Shown here: positions 30,077 to 37,669 of the stretch, piece after piece
Numbering within the stretch: position 1 is the stretch's first letter
Layout: each line of letters begins with the position of its first letter
Source of the DNA: Gammaproteobacteria bacterium
Lineage (GTDB): Bacteria > Pseudomonadota > Gammaproteobacteria > Chromatiales > Chromatiaceae
Assembly (NCBI GenBank): GCA_020445335.1
Contig: JAGRGU010000044.1
Location: 1-45,646 of the forward strand
Direction of reading: 5' to 3'
Length of the DNA: 45,646 nucleotides
Notes under the pieces: generated by a model
The model's database searches: none
What the model was told of the DNA's origin: nothing
Seen by the model: the letters and a program-made list of their open reading frames with translations, nothing else
Position numbers and translations under genes: made by a program

Positions 30077-30616
30077 TTACAAACGTAAAAGCCGCGATTC
30101 GCCCGGTTGCAGGCCGCCCAGTCGCCAATCGCCGATGCGCTGGCGCACCAGACGCAGTGTCGGATGGCCGACCGCTGCGGTCATGCGCCGCACCTGCCGG
30201 TTTCTGCCTTCCCGTATCGAGAGCTCCAGCCATTGGGTAGGAATGTTGGCGCGAAAACGCACCGGTGGGGTTCGCGGCCAGAGCGGCGGGGGTTCGATCA
30301 GGCGCACCCGCGCCGGTTGGGTGGTTCCGTCCTTTAGCGTCAGGCCCTCCCTGAGCTGTTGCAGCGCCGACTCTGCGGGCCGCCTCTCCACCTCCACCCA
30401 GTAGGTTTTCCATTTGCCGAAACGGGGGTCGCTGAGGCGCTGCTGCAGGCGACCATCGTCGGTCAGCAGCAACAGCCCCTCACTGTCGCGGTCGAGCCGG
30501 CCGGCCGGATAGAGACCGGGGAGCTCGATATAGTCCGCCAGCGTCCTGCGGCCGTCGGTGTCGGTGAACTGACTCAGTACATCGTAGGGTTTGCAGAAGA
30601 GCAGCAACCGCGCCAT
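30077..30616 (-). CDS. rluE: 23S rRNA pseudouridine synthase (RluE-type)
   Basis: Makes pseudouridine at U2457 of 23S rRNA in E. coli. The 179-residue protein has the RsuA/RluB/E/F catalytic motif [17 protein letters not shown] and starts with [14 protein letters not shown], the substrate strand. It lacks an S4 domain, like RluE. ATG 30616 is five bases after the preceding diguanylate cyclase stop; the much longer in-frame upstream extension is rejected because it overlaps that gene. Confidence 0.88.
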   Translation of the reverse strand: MARLLLFCKPYDVLSQFTDTDGRRTLADYIELPGLYPAGRLDRDSEGLLLLTDDGRLQQRLSDPRFGKWKTYWVEVERRPAESALQQLREGLTLKDGTTQPARVRLIEPPPLWPRTPPVRFRANIPTQWLELSIREGRNRQVRRMTAAVGHPTLRLVRQRIGDWRLGGLQPGESRLLRL

Positions 30617-30621
30617 CGAAC

Positions 30622-31533
30622 TCAGCTGAATACCACCCTGTTGCGACCGCTCCGCTTGGCCTGGTAGAGCGCCGCGTCTGCACGTTCGAGCAGGCTCTCG
30701 GGGGCATCCTCTTGACGCAGGCTGGTGACGCCGAGGCTGATGGTCAGCGTCGTCTTGCCGTCGGGAAACGGCGTGATCCTTTCGACCTCGCGTCGGATGC
30801 GCTCGGCCAGCAGAGCGCTGCCTTCGGCGCCGGTGCCGGAGAGCAGGATCATGAACTCCTCGCCGCCGAAACGGAACAGTAGATCGCTGTCGCGAATGGT
30901 TCGCTGTACGCACTGCGCGACCGCGCGCAATGCCTGGTCGCCGTAGAGATGGCCGTGCTGATCGTTGACCTGCTTGAAGTGATCGATATCGAGCAGGATC
31001 ACGGATAGATCGTGGTTGTGGCGGCGTGCCAGTTTCAGTTCGCGTTGGAAAGCGTCGTCGAGCGTGGAACGGTTTTTGACGCCGGTCAGCGGATCGATCA
31101 GCGCGGTCTGTACGGCACGGTGGTAGAGCAGCGCGTTGCGCAGCGGGTAGAGCAGGCCCGACATCAGGTTCTCCACCGTTTCGAGCTCTTCACCCTCGAA
31201 GGGGTAGAAGCGGAACAGCTTCAGCTCGCCGAGAAACTCGCCTGAGACGATCAGTTCATAGTTGCACGAGAAGCTGGTGGTCGGTCCAACCGAGAGATCG
31301 ATCTGCAGCTCCGGAAGCTGGTAGTGAATCCCGTCGAACTCGACGAACCCGGCCAGCTCCTTGGCGAACAGGCTGATCAATTCACCGGTCTCGAGCGTCG
31401 TCTGCAGTACTCCGGTCAGGGCCAGAACCTGCGATGCGTAGCGTTGCTTCGACTGGGGCGTGATTCTTGGATGCGGGGTGTGGAGCGGCATCTTTTTCTG
31501 ACTCCCGGCAATACTCTGAGTCTGGTTGTTCAT
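30622..31533 (-). CDS. GGDEF-domain diguanylate cyclase
   Basis: Makes the second messenger cyclic di-GMP from two GTP. The 303-residue protein has an N-terminal sensor-like region (about 30-135, GAF-like in length, no membrane helix) and a GGDEF domain (about 140-303). The active site is GGEEF (223-227), metal aspartates are in LDIDHFK, and an RxxD inhibitory site (RDSD, 214-217) is kept, so it should be active and feedback-inhibited. It sits five bases upstream of rluE and could be co-transcribed. ATG 31533 has a weak site; ATG 31491 is an alternative. Confidence 0.92.
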   Translation of the reverse strand: MNNQTQSIAGSQKKMPLHTPHPRITPQSKQRYASQVLALTGVLQTTLETGELISLFAKELAGFVEFDGIHYQLPELQIDLSVGPTTSFSCNYELIVSGEFLGELKLFRFYPFEGEELETVENLMSGLLYPLRNALLYHRAVQTALIDPLTGVKNRSTLDDAFQRELKLARRHNHDLSVILLDIDHFKQVNDQHGHLYGDQALRAVAQCVQRTIRDSDLLFRFGGEEFMILLSGTGAEGSALLAERIRREVERITPFPDGKTTLTISLGVTSLRQEDAPESLLERADAALYQAKRSGRNRVVFS

Positions 31534-31590
31534 ACTGGTCGTAAACTCGGTCAGATATAACTGCCGGAATACTTAGCGAATAGCATGCCA

Positions 31591-31612
31591 GATTTATTTA
31601 TACAAATAAATC
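31591..31612. promoter_or_regulatory. Perfect 9-base palindrome in a divergent gap
   Basis: GATTTATTT (31591-31599) and AAATAAATC (31604-31612) form a perfect inverted repeat with the 4-base loop ATAC. It overlaps a possible TATACA -10 hexamer. It lies between the cyclase start and a possible small gene, so it may be an operator. Confidence 0.5.
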
Positions 31613-31626
31613 AGGGAGATAAAGCT

Positions 31627-31722
31627 GTGAAAGTTCGAGGCGACGGTTTTCTGTCGGCAACTGTGCGCCGTATCGGCGGAACTGCCGACAACACTTTGCC
31701 GCTCTGGGAAGCAGACTACTGA
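31627..31722 (+). CDS. Possible 31-residue small protein
   Basis: A GTG start at 31627 is preceded by CAGGGAGATAAAGCT, a good ribosome binding site at a proper distance. It encodes 31 residues starting MKVRGDGFL and ending in LPLWEADY, then TGA. There is no membrane stretch. The frame is closed by a short stem CTGA (31719-31722) / TCAG (31727-31730) followed by seven T's (31733-31739), a weak terminator. I do not recognise a family; it could also be a leader peptide. It is the only gene-like frame in the gap and uses codons similar to its surroundings. Confidence 0.4.
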   Translation: MKVRGDGFLSATVRRIGGTADNTLPLWEADY

Positions 31723-31746
31723 AAATTCAGGATTTTTTTGTCGGCC

Positions 31747-32514
31747 TTAGGCGTTGTGCAGCTGCGCGAAAAGCTTCGACTGCTGATCCAGCATCCGGCC
31801 ATTGACGGCGCTGCTCTCGTTGCCCAGCAACCAGAGGTAGTAGCCGGTCAACTGCTCCGGGGGCTGCAGCCCGGACGGATCCTCGCCGGGGTAGGCCAGC
31901 GCCCTCAGTTTTGTGCGTGTCGGGCCGGGCGCGAAGCTGTTGACGCGGACATTGCTCCCCTCCAGCTCCGCAGCCATCACCTGCATCAATCCCTCGATGC
32001 CGAACTTGGAGACCGCGTAAGCACCCCAGTAGGCTCTAGCCTCGCGTCCGAGCCGGTCAGAGGTGAACAGCAGCGAGGCACTTTGCGATCTGCGCAACAG
32101 CGGCAGGCAGGCCTGCGTGAGCATGAAGGGACCATGCAGATTGGCCTGCATCACCTGATACCAGGTCTGCGCGTCATAGTCGTCGATACGGCTCAGCAGG
32201 CGAAGTTGTGCCGCGTTGTGCAGCAGGCCGTCCAGCCTGCCGAAGGCCTCGTCCAGCTTCTCCGCGAGCTCCAGGTAGTCGTGCTCGGTGGCGCCCTCGA
32301 GATTGAGCGGATAGATCGCCGGCTGCACGCCACCCTCGGTCTCTATCCGGTCGTAGACCGCCTCGAGCTTGGCCAGCGTGCGACCCAGCAACACCACAGT
32401 GGCGCCGTGGGTCGCCAGCGCCACCGATACCGCGCTGCCGATACCGTCGCCGGCGCCGGTGACAAGGATGGTCCGTCCTGCCAGGTAATCACTGCCGGGT
32501 TTGAAGCTCTGCAT
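31747..32514 (-). CDS. Short-chain dehydrogenase/reductase, YciK-like
   Basis: 255-residue NAD(P)-dependent oxidoreductase of the SDR family, closest in pattern to E. coli YciK. The Rossmann motif TGAGDGIG (residues 19-26), the HNAA motif (99-102), and catalytic Y166-K170 in GAYAVSK are present. The position that normally carries the catalytic serine, 13 residues before the tyrosine, is D153 (LLFTSDRLG), with S152 next to it. The start ATG 32514 is six dozen codons inside a longer open frame but is where the family begins. Substrate unknown. Confidence 0.85.
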   Translation of the reverse strand: MQSFKPGSDYLAGRTILVTGAGDGIGSAVSVALATHGATVVLLGRTLAKLEAVYDRIETEGGVQPAIYPLNLEGATEHDYLELAEKLDEAFGRLDGLLHNAAQLRLLSRIDDYDAQTWYQVMQANLHGPFMLTQACLPLLRRSQSASLLFTSDRLGREARAYWGAYAVSKFGIEGLMQVMAAELEGSNVRVNSFAPGPTRTKLRALAYPGEDPSGLQPPEQLTGYYLWLLGNESSAVNGRMLDQQSKLFAQLHNA

Positions 32515-32858
32515 AGTCGTCCGCTTGTTGCTGTTTTGGAAATTATACCGGGCGGCAGGGGACTGGCCAGGATTTTTGGCGCCGAATGGAAGGCGTGGTG
32601 GTCGCTCGGATCCACAGCCATCTGAACATAACCACAAGTGGGCCATCGCGCCGTTGATTACGATCTCAGCGGCGGTGCAACCCGGTGGGAGATCGTCAGG
32701 CAGATCGGCGGGTATGGATCCACCGCCATGTTCCCGGGATCGGAGCGCCGCATAAACGATCACGCGTTCCCGCCCTGAAGTTGCAGGCGTGGATCGGGCG
32801 ACGCAGCCGAGCCGATAGTCGCAGCCGCAGGATCCGTGAAGAGGCTGGCATAGAAAAC
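32515..32858. other. Intergenic region between AraC gene and YciK-like gene
   Basis: 344 bases with no supported gene; open frames here are extensions or shadows. It contains an inverted repeat CGATCTC / GAGATCG around 32663-32697. It holds the YciK-like promoter. Nothing else is seen. Confidence 0.35.
32542..32547 (-). promoter_or_regulatory. -10 box (TATAAT) of the YciK-like gene
   Basis: On the minus strand a consensus TATAAT lies 27 bases before the ATG at 32514. The -35 hexamer 17 bases upstream is poor (CTGGCC). Confidence 0.5.
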
Positions 32859-33710
32859 TTATTCGTTCCGTCCCTGGTTGACCGGTTTCCGCAACGCCTG
32901 CTTCTTCCAGCTCGAGGGAGTGATCCCAAGCTGAGCGGTGAAGGCGCGTGACAGCGCACTGGCGCTGCCGTAACCGACTTCATCAGCCACCAGTTGCACC
33001 GCTTTGCCCTTACTCAACAGGGACTGGGCAATTGCGATGCGCCACTCGGTCAGATAGCTACCAGGCGTGGTGCCGACAATCTCATGAAACCGGGTAGCGA
33101 AACGTGCACGCGACATGCCGGCAACAGCGGCCAGTCCCTGCAGTGTCCACTGGCGTGCGGGTTCCTTGTGAATCGCGTTGATCGCCTTGGCCAGGCGTTT
33201 TTCAGCCAGCGCGGCAAGCAGGCCGGAGTTCAGGCGGTTCTGGTCCATCAGATCTCGCAGTACCTCGATAATGACCACCTCGATCAAGCGGTCGAGCACC
33301 ACCTGGCGGCCGCAATGCTGTTCGGTGGCCTCCCTGAACAGCAGATCCAGAGTCGTATGCAGGCTTGGCATCTGTTGCAGGGGAAGAATCACCGCTTCGT
33401 CGAGAGCCGTGGAGAGCGGATTGCGTATTCCGCTGCCGAATTGGAAGGTTGCACATACCAGATCCACCTCCTTGTCGATTGGCCGGAAGTGGTGCGTGGC
33501 CGGTGCCAGATAGAAAAGCATGCTGGGTTGATCCAGCTTCACGGGTTTTTTCCCGGGGGTGCTGAGCCTCAGTTTTCCACTGCGTAGAAAATGGATGTAC
33601 CCGAGTCCGTCTTGCGCATGGTAGCTGGCCGAATGACACAAAGGCCCCGCCTGGAACACATCGGCCCTGAGGTTGAAATGTTGTAGCAGCCAGACCAGCC
33701 TGTCTTGCAT
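32859..33710 (-). CDS. AraC-family transcriptional regulator with cupin sensor domain
   Basis: 283-residue regulator. The N-terminal cupin-like half (residues 1-150, YIHFLRSGKLRLSTPGKKP) resembles the AraC/cupin_6 group, and the C-terminal half has two helix-turn-helix motifs, the second visible in VADEVGYGSASALSRAFTAQLGITPSSWK. Members of this group commonly control a divergent AhpD- or cupin-type gene, and here such a gene is divergent at 33831. ATG 33710 has a weak site. Confidence 0.88.
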   Translation of the reverse strand: MQDRLVWLLQHFNLRADVFQAGPLCHSASYHAQDGLGYIHFLRSGKLRLSTPGKKPVKLDQPSMLFYLAPATHHFRPIDKEVDLVCATFQFGSGIRNPLSTALDEAVILPLQQMPSLHTTLDLLFREATEQHCGRQVVLDRLIEVVIIEVLRDLMDQNRLNSGLLAALAEKRLAKAINAIHKEPARQWTLQGLAAVAGMSRARFATRFHEIVGTTPGSYLTEWRIAIAQSLLSKGKAVQLVADEVGYGSASALSRAFTAQLGITPSSWKKQALRKPVNQGRNE

Positions 33711-33736
33711 GACGATACTCTAAGTAAAAAAATCAA

Positions 33737-33769
33737 CACCAAAAATCATGGTTAGTATAGTTCTTGGTG
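33737..33769. promoter_or_regulatory. Inverted repeat in the AraC/AhpD divergent region
   Basis: CACCAA (33737-33742) and TTGGTG (33764-33769) are inverted 27 bases apart centre to centre, flanking TATAGT (near 33756-33761), a -10-like box for the AhpD gene. A candidate operator for the AraC protein, though AraC sites are usually direct repeats. Confidence 0.4.
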
Positions 33770-33830
33770 CCAATCTTTGCTCATGCCCAAAGCGTGAAAT
33801 CTATTGGCCAGCCCAACAAGAGGATTGGTC

Positions 33831-34379
33831 ATGTCACGAATTGCACCTGTTGATCTGCCGCAGATCGACTCCGCCACAATGGAAACCCTGAATGCGGTCA
33901 AGAAGAAGCTGGGTATGTTGCCCAATATCTTTACCACGTTCGCTCATTCACCCGTTGCGCTGATGAGCTATATGGGATTTGTCGAGGCCAGGTCGGCGGG
34001 ACGTTTGAGCAATCGGCAGCGCGAACTCATAGCGATTGCCGTCGCTCAGGAAAACAGCTGTGAATACTGCTTGAGTGCGCACAGCGCCATCGGCAAGGGG
34101 ACGGGACTGGATGACAAAGCCATTGCAATGGCCCGAAATGGCGAGAGCGACTCGCTCACCGACAGCAAGATCCTCTCATTTGCGCTCTCGCTTTTACGGA
34201 ACACCGGCGCCGTCAGCGATGAGGAGCTTGAACAGATGCTGCGGGTTTGCGATCACGATCACGGATTGATCATCGAAATTGCAGCAAATGTTGTGCTCAA
34301 TGTCTTCTCGAACACCCTCAACCGTCTGGCCGGTACGGATGTCGATTTTCCATTGATCGAACTCAACAACAACGCGTGA
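33831..34379 (+). CDS. AhpD-like carboxymuconolactone decarboxylase family protein
   Basis: 182-residue alkylhydroperoxidase-like protein. The CxxC redox pair C77-C80 lies in NSCEYCLSAH, with H84, as in AhpD and peroxidase-related proteins that reduce peroxides or use a thiol partner. The ATG at 33831 follows AAGAGGATTGG; the upstream start at 33804 is worse. The gene lies 136 bases before the ECF sigma gene on the same strand, so redox stress may link the two; this is inference. Confidence 0.85.
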   Translation: MSRIAPVDLPQIDSATMETLNAVKKKLGMLPNIFTTFAHSPVALMSYMGFVEARSAGRLSNRQRELIAIAVAQENSCEYCLSAHSAIGKGTGLDDKAIAMARNGESDSLTDSKILSFALSLLRNTGAVSDEELEQMLRVCDHDHGLIIEIAANVVLNVFSNTLNRLAGTDVDFPLIELNNNA

Positions 34380-34478
34380 TCGATTAGCCGACAGGTTCGA
34401 TGTTCAGGAGGATCAACTCACGCTATCGTTCAACGACCCGGATCGAATGTCCCTCAACAGAAAGACAAAGGGGTCGCA

Positions 34479-34505
34479 GGGAATAAACCGGGAGCGTCTG
34501 CGTCT
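34479..34505 (+). promoter_or_regulatory. ECF-type promoter of the sigma factor gene
   Basis: GGGAATAAA (34479-34487) and CGTCT (34501-34505) match the general -35 GGAAT/AAC and -10 CGTC pattern used by many ECF sigma factors, with 14 bases between GGAATAA and CGTCT. It lies directly before the ECF sigma gene, which suggests self-activation. The start codon is only nine bases after the -10 element. Confidence 0.5.
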
Positions 34506-34514
34506 TACTGTCCA

Positions 34515-35084
34515 ATGAGCAACGAAAACAGCAAATTCAGCCTGTTCGGACAATTTGGTCGCCGCCGCCGGCTGCGCAGCCAGATCTGTGCCGAACAGGA
34601 CCGTCTCTACCGAATCGCCTGGTCCTGGTGTCATGACAGCTGCCAGGCGGAAGATCTGGTGCAGGAGACGCTTGCTCGAGCACTTTCGAAGGTCGACAAC
34701 CTGCACGATGAGCAACGCCTGCAGGTGTGGCTGACACGGATTCTCGCGAACCTGCATCGTGACCACTACCGTCGTACCCGGCCCGAGAGCAGTCTGGAGG
34801 GTGACGCTCTGACCGCCGAGGATGATCCCGAATATGCTGCCTGTCGCAGTCAGTTGATAGCCCTTACCCGCCAAGCCGTTGCACTGCTCGGGCAGGATCA
34901 ACGCCAAGTCCTGACGCTGGTCGATATCGCGCAGTTCAGCTACGCCGACACCGCGACGATACTCGGCCTGCCGGTCGGCACCGTGATGAGTCGTCTGTCG
35001 CGTGCGCGCCGTCGCATGCGCGAACTGCTTGAACAACGAGGCATAGGAGATGCCGACGTAGTACCGCTGAGGAGACACCGATGA
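34515..35084 (+). CDS. ECF RNA polymerase sigma factor
   Basis: 189-residue sigma-70-family ECF factor. Region 2 (about 24-85) carries QDRLYRIAWSWCHDSCQAED and the core-binding helix LVQETLARAL; region 4 (about 125-175) carries the helix-turn-helix SYADTATILGLPVGTVMSRLSRAR. It has no region 1.1 or 3. There is no ribosome binding site before ATG 34515. The gene overlaps the downstream anti-sigma gene by the four bases ATGA at 35081-35084. Target genes likely include itself and the DsrE gene but were not traced. Confidence 0.93.
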   Translation: MSNENSKFSLFGQFGRRRRLRSQICAEQDRLYRIAWSWCHDSCQAEDLVQETLARALSKVDNLHDEQRLQVWLTRILANLHRDHYRRTRPESSLEGDALTAEDDPEYAACRSQLIALTRQAVALLGQDQRQVLTLVDIAQFSYADTATILGLPVGTVMSRLSRARRRMRELLEQRGIGDADVVPLRRHR

Positions 35085-35815
35085 GTTTCAATGACGACCT
35101 CGAGCTGAACGCCTATATCGACGGTGAGTTGACTTCCGACCGACAGGCTGAACTGCTGGAAGCGATGCGTACCGACCCGGATTTTGCACGCCAGGCCTGC
35201 GAGCTGAGCCGCTTGAAGGCGCAACTGAGCCTGGCCTATGCCACCCCTCCCAGAGCGAGGTGGCGTAATGCCGCAAAGGTGAGGCCATCCTGGCAGCAAA
35301 TTGCCGCAAGCATCGCTCTGGTCGCATTCGGACTAATTGGCGGCTGGCTGCTGCATGCCGGTATTCCTGCCTGGAGTTTCGGAGAGAGCCGTTTCGTGGT
35401 ACTCGACCCTGGGGGTCGAGGTCAGGCGGCGGCAGTCGCCGCCGAGAACGAAACCCGCATCGTGTTCCATCTGACCAGCCCGGATCAGACCACTGCTGGC
35501 GAAATGCTGGAAGAGGTCGAAGCGATGCTGGCGGCTTATCAGGCGGAGGGCCGTCCATTGCGCGTCGAGGTTGTCAGTCATGGGGAAGGGCTGAACCTGC
35601 TGCGCGAACGGCTGTCTCGGCACAAAGCGCGGATCCATCAACTGGCCACGCGCTTCTCCGGTCTCACCTTCGTTGCCTGCAGCAACACGATAAAACGGCT
35701 CGCGGTAGAGCACGGAGTAGAGGTGAAACTGATTCCTGATGCCGAGATCATCGACTCTGGCATAAACCATGTCGTGAAACGACAAAGAGAGGGCTGGTCG
35801 TACATACGCGTCTAG
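35081..35815 (+). CDS. Membrane anti-sigma factor with a DsrE-like outer domain
   Basis: 244-residue membrane protein. The N-terminal cytosolic part (1-70; ELNAYIDGELTSDRQAELLE, then RTDPDFARQACELSRLKAQL) is the usual anti-sigma helical fold, but it lacks the zinc HxxxCxxC motif. One membrane helix is at about 74-94. The outer domain (about 124-244) is homologous to the secreted DsrE protein encoded next: IVFHLTSPDQ, RVEVVSHGEG, C200 in FVACSNT, and GWSYIRV. This arrangement, cytosolic anti-sigma, membrane helix, external DsrE fold, is an unusual sensor. It is translationally coupled to the sigma gene. A sulfur or redox ligand is inferred only. Confidence 0.8.
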   Translation: MSFNDDLELNAYIDGELTSDRQAELLEAMRTDPDFARQACELSRLKAQLSLAYATPPRARWRNAAKVRPSWQQIAASIALVAFGLIGGWLLHAGIPAWSFGESRFVVLDPGGRGQAAAVAAENETRIVFHLTSPDQTTAGEMLEEVEAMLAAYQAEGRPLRVEVVSHGEGLNLLRERLSRHKARIHQLATRFSGLTFVACSNTIKRLAVEHGVEVKLIPDAEIIDSGINHVVKRQREGWSYIRV

Positions 35816-35868
35816 TCCGTATAACAACCCAACTGCCTGAGTGCAGTACAGCGAGGAGTGCAATAAAG

Positions 35869-36351
35869 ATGAAACGATTATTCAGTTTGATCATGGCAGG
35901 CATAGTCGGTCTGATGGTTTGGAGCGGGGCTGCACTCGCGGTCGAAGGCGGATACAGCAAGCAGAAGGTGGTGTATCACGTAAACGGCGATGATCCCAAG
36001 CAACAGACGGGCGCCCTGCGCAACATCCAGAACCATATCAATGCGGTGGGCAAAGAGAACCTTGACCTGCGCGTGGTAATGCACGGCCACGGTGTCTCGC
36101 TGGTGCTGCTGCCGGAGGCACTGGGAAAGGTGAAGGGGTTCAGGCACGCCAATGCAGATCAGCAGATGCAGGCCAGGATCGACGGACTGAAGGACCAGGG
36201 GGTTCAGTTCAAAGTGTGCAACAACACGCTGGTCGGTCGCAAGACGACGGTGGACGACCTGTATATGGTTGACCAGGCGGATATAGTCCCGAGTGGCGTC
36301 GCCGAACTGGCTCACCTGCAGTCCCAGGGTTTCACCTATATCAAACCCTGA
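35869..36351 (+). CDS. Secreted DsrE-family protein
   Basis: 160-residue exported DsrE/DsrF-fold protein. A signal peptide ends at about residue 24 (GAALA). The mature chain begins VEGGYSKQKVVYHVNGDDP and includes RVVMHGHGVSLVL, C117 in FKVCNNTLVGRK and a C-terminal GFTYIKP, which align along their length with the outer domain of the upstream anti-sigma factor. C117 is the candidate reactive cysteine. Periplasmic DsrE proteins occur in sulfur bacteria; the role here may be a ligand carrier or competitor for the sensor, by inference. GAGGAG precedes ATG 35869. Confidence 0.9.
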   Translation: MKRLFSLIMAGIVGLMVWSGAALAVEGGYSKQKVVYHVNGDDPKQQTGALRNIQNHINAVGKENLDLRVVMHGHGVSLVLLPEALGKVKGFRHANADQQMQARIDGLKDQGVQFKVCNNTLVGRKTTVDDLYMVDQADIVPSGVAELAHLQSQGFTYIKP

Positions 36352-36356
36352 ATCTG

Positions 36357-36387
36357 AAAAAACCCACCCGGTCATTACCGGGTGGGT
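36357..36387. terminator. Terminator-like hairpin after the DsrE gene
   Basis: ACCCACCCGGT (36362-36372) pairs perfectly with ACCGGGTGGGT (36377-36387) around CATT. A six-A run lies on the left side, so on the minus strand it ends in T's and would stop a minus-strand transcript (the TehA-like gene). On the plus strand no T-run follows; a second hairpin (ACACC/GGTGT near 36391-36409) adjoins. Confidence 0.65.
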
Positions 36388-36553
36388 ATGACACCCCGAT
36401 GAGCGGTGTGAGCTCCGTTCGTAGCGCCTGCAGAGGGTGGCTCCGGCTTTGGGCGCCTTTTCTTTAGTGAACGTTTACCGAAGCGTGGACACCGCCCATC
36501 AGTAAAAAATGACTCCCTCCGTCCCGATTTTCTCGCTTTTAAGTAGGGAACAT

Positions 36554-37525
36554 TCAGTGTTCCGCCACACATATCCGGTGCCGTATGACAGCTTTCGTGG
36601 TTCTTACCACCAGCAACACCACCAAGCTCGTCAACAGAAACAGCAAGCCGCCGCCAACCCACGCATAGAAGATATCTGCTGTCTGCTCGAACATCACCAT
36701 ACTGGCGATGCTGATTGCCGCCAGCGGAAAGGAATAAGCCCACCAGGAGAGAAAGAATTCGAGCTTCAGGAAACGCCTCGCCTGAGTAAACAACAGCAAT
36801 GTCAGAAATAGACCGCTGTAGTAGAGAATGCGAGCAAAGGGGTCGAGCTCTCCCATCAGCCGTATATAAGCGATAAATCCCACAGCTGGTGGCGCGATCA
36901 GGATAAACAGTGTTGGCATCAGTTTCCTGTCAATCGGATTATGAAAGAGTATCCGATAGAAGATGATGGTCATCAGCATGACCCAGAACAGCATGCCAAT
37001 GCTGAAGAAGAACCAGGATAGGTCTGTGTAGCCGTGCGACATACCGGCCACTGGCACCAAAACGTTACCCACCGCCGGGATAAACCAGGCGGGATTTATA
37101 TGGTTCACCTCGAAATGTTCATGATGTATCCAGATGTTGGCTACGTAGAGTGTAAACAGCAGATGCAACGAAGTGCCGATCAACCAGAGCGGCCGGCTGA
37201 TATCGCTGCTCAAAGGAAGAAACGCAATCGATAAAAGCAAGAAGCTGATCGAAATCGTGGGAAAGAAGTTAAGTTTGACGGGATGACTCAACTCCTTGCT
37301 CACGGCCTCGCGGTAACGCAGCAGCTTACTAAAATAGATTAGAACGAGGCCCGTGAACAGAAGTGTGGTCACAACCACAAGAGCTGTGGTGATATGCAGG
37401 TTTACGCCGAGCAAATGTTGGGCCTTTTCCCATGCGATAGTCAGTCCGGAAAGCCCCATTACCATCGCGAAGAAGGAGATCGGAAAGTTCTCAAGACGCG
37501 TGGATTTGTCCAGTTTCTGATCCAA
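36554..37525 (-). CDS. TehA/SLAC1-type anion channel or tellurite-resistance protein
   Basis: 323-residue membrane protein with about ten hydrophobic helices, matching the TehA/TDT/SLAC1 family: ENFPISFFAMVMGLSGLTIAWEKA at the start and FPLAAISIASMVMF near the end. Family members move anions such as chloride or sulfite, or dicarboxylic acids. The TTG at 37525 is supported by the site GGGAGAG seven bases upstream and by the following DQKLDKSTRLENFP; upstream codons give family-unlike sequence. This gene is visibly less GC-rich than its neighbours, consistent with transfer. The ligand is unknown; sulfite would fit but is not shown. Confidence 0.82.
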   Translation of the reverse strand: MDQKLDKSTRLENFPISFFAMVMGLSGLTIAWEKAQHLLGVNLHITTALVVVTTLLFTGLVLIYFSKLLRYREAVSKELSHPVKLNFFPTISISFLLLSIAFLPLSSDISRPLWLIGTSLHLLFTLYVANIWIHHEHFEVNHINPAWFIPAVGNVLVPVAGMSHGYTDLSWFFFSIGMLFWVMLMTIIFYRILFHNPIDRKLMPTLFILIAPPAVGFIAYIRLMGELDPFARILYYSGLFLTLLLFTQARRFLKLEFFLSWWAYSFPLAAISIASMVMFEQTADIFYAWVGGGLLFLLTSLVVLLVVRTTKAVIRHRICVAEH

Positions 37526-37630
37526 GGTGCAACTCTCCCGTTTACAAACCGAATACCTTAGCGAAATTATAAGGAATGTGCTGGCAACATCATTGACAAT
37601 GCGCAATGCAAGACCAACAAGCTCAACTGG

Positions 37631-37657
37631 GTCAGACTCGATTGAAAGGCGGAGATT
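37631..37657. repeat. Left copy of a direct repeat flanking the HEAT-zinc gene
   Basis: GTCAGACTCGATTG (37631-37644), five bases, then CGGAGATT (37650-37657). The same two blocks with the same spacing recur at 38764-38790. The five middle bases differ (AAAGG here). Confidence 0.7.
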
Positions 37658-37669
37658 AGGAAGATCGAT

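Noticed and set aside
32515..32763. Longer N-terminus for the YciK-like reductase
   Set aside because: The added residues are unlike the family and a TATAAT promoter lies within the extension.
36375..36743. Minus-strand open frame downstream of the TehA-like gene
   Set aside because: It overlaps that gene's 3' end, has no motif, and has poor codon pattern.
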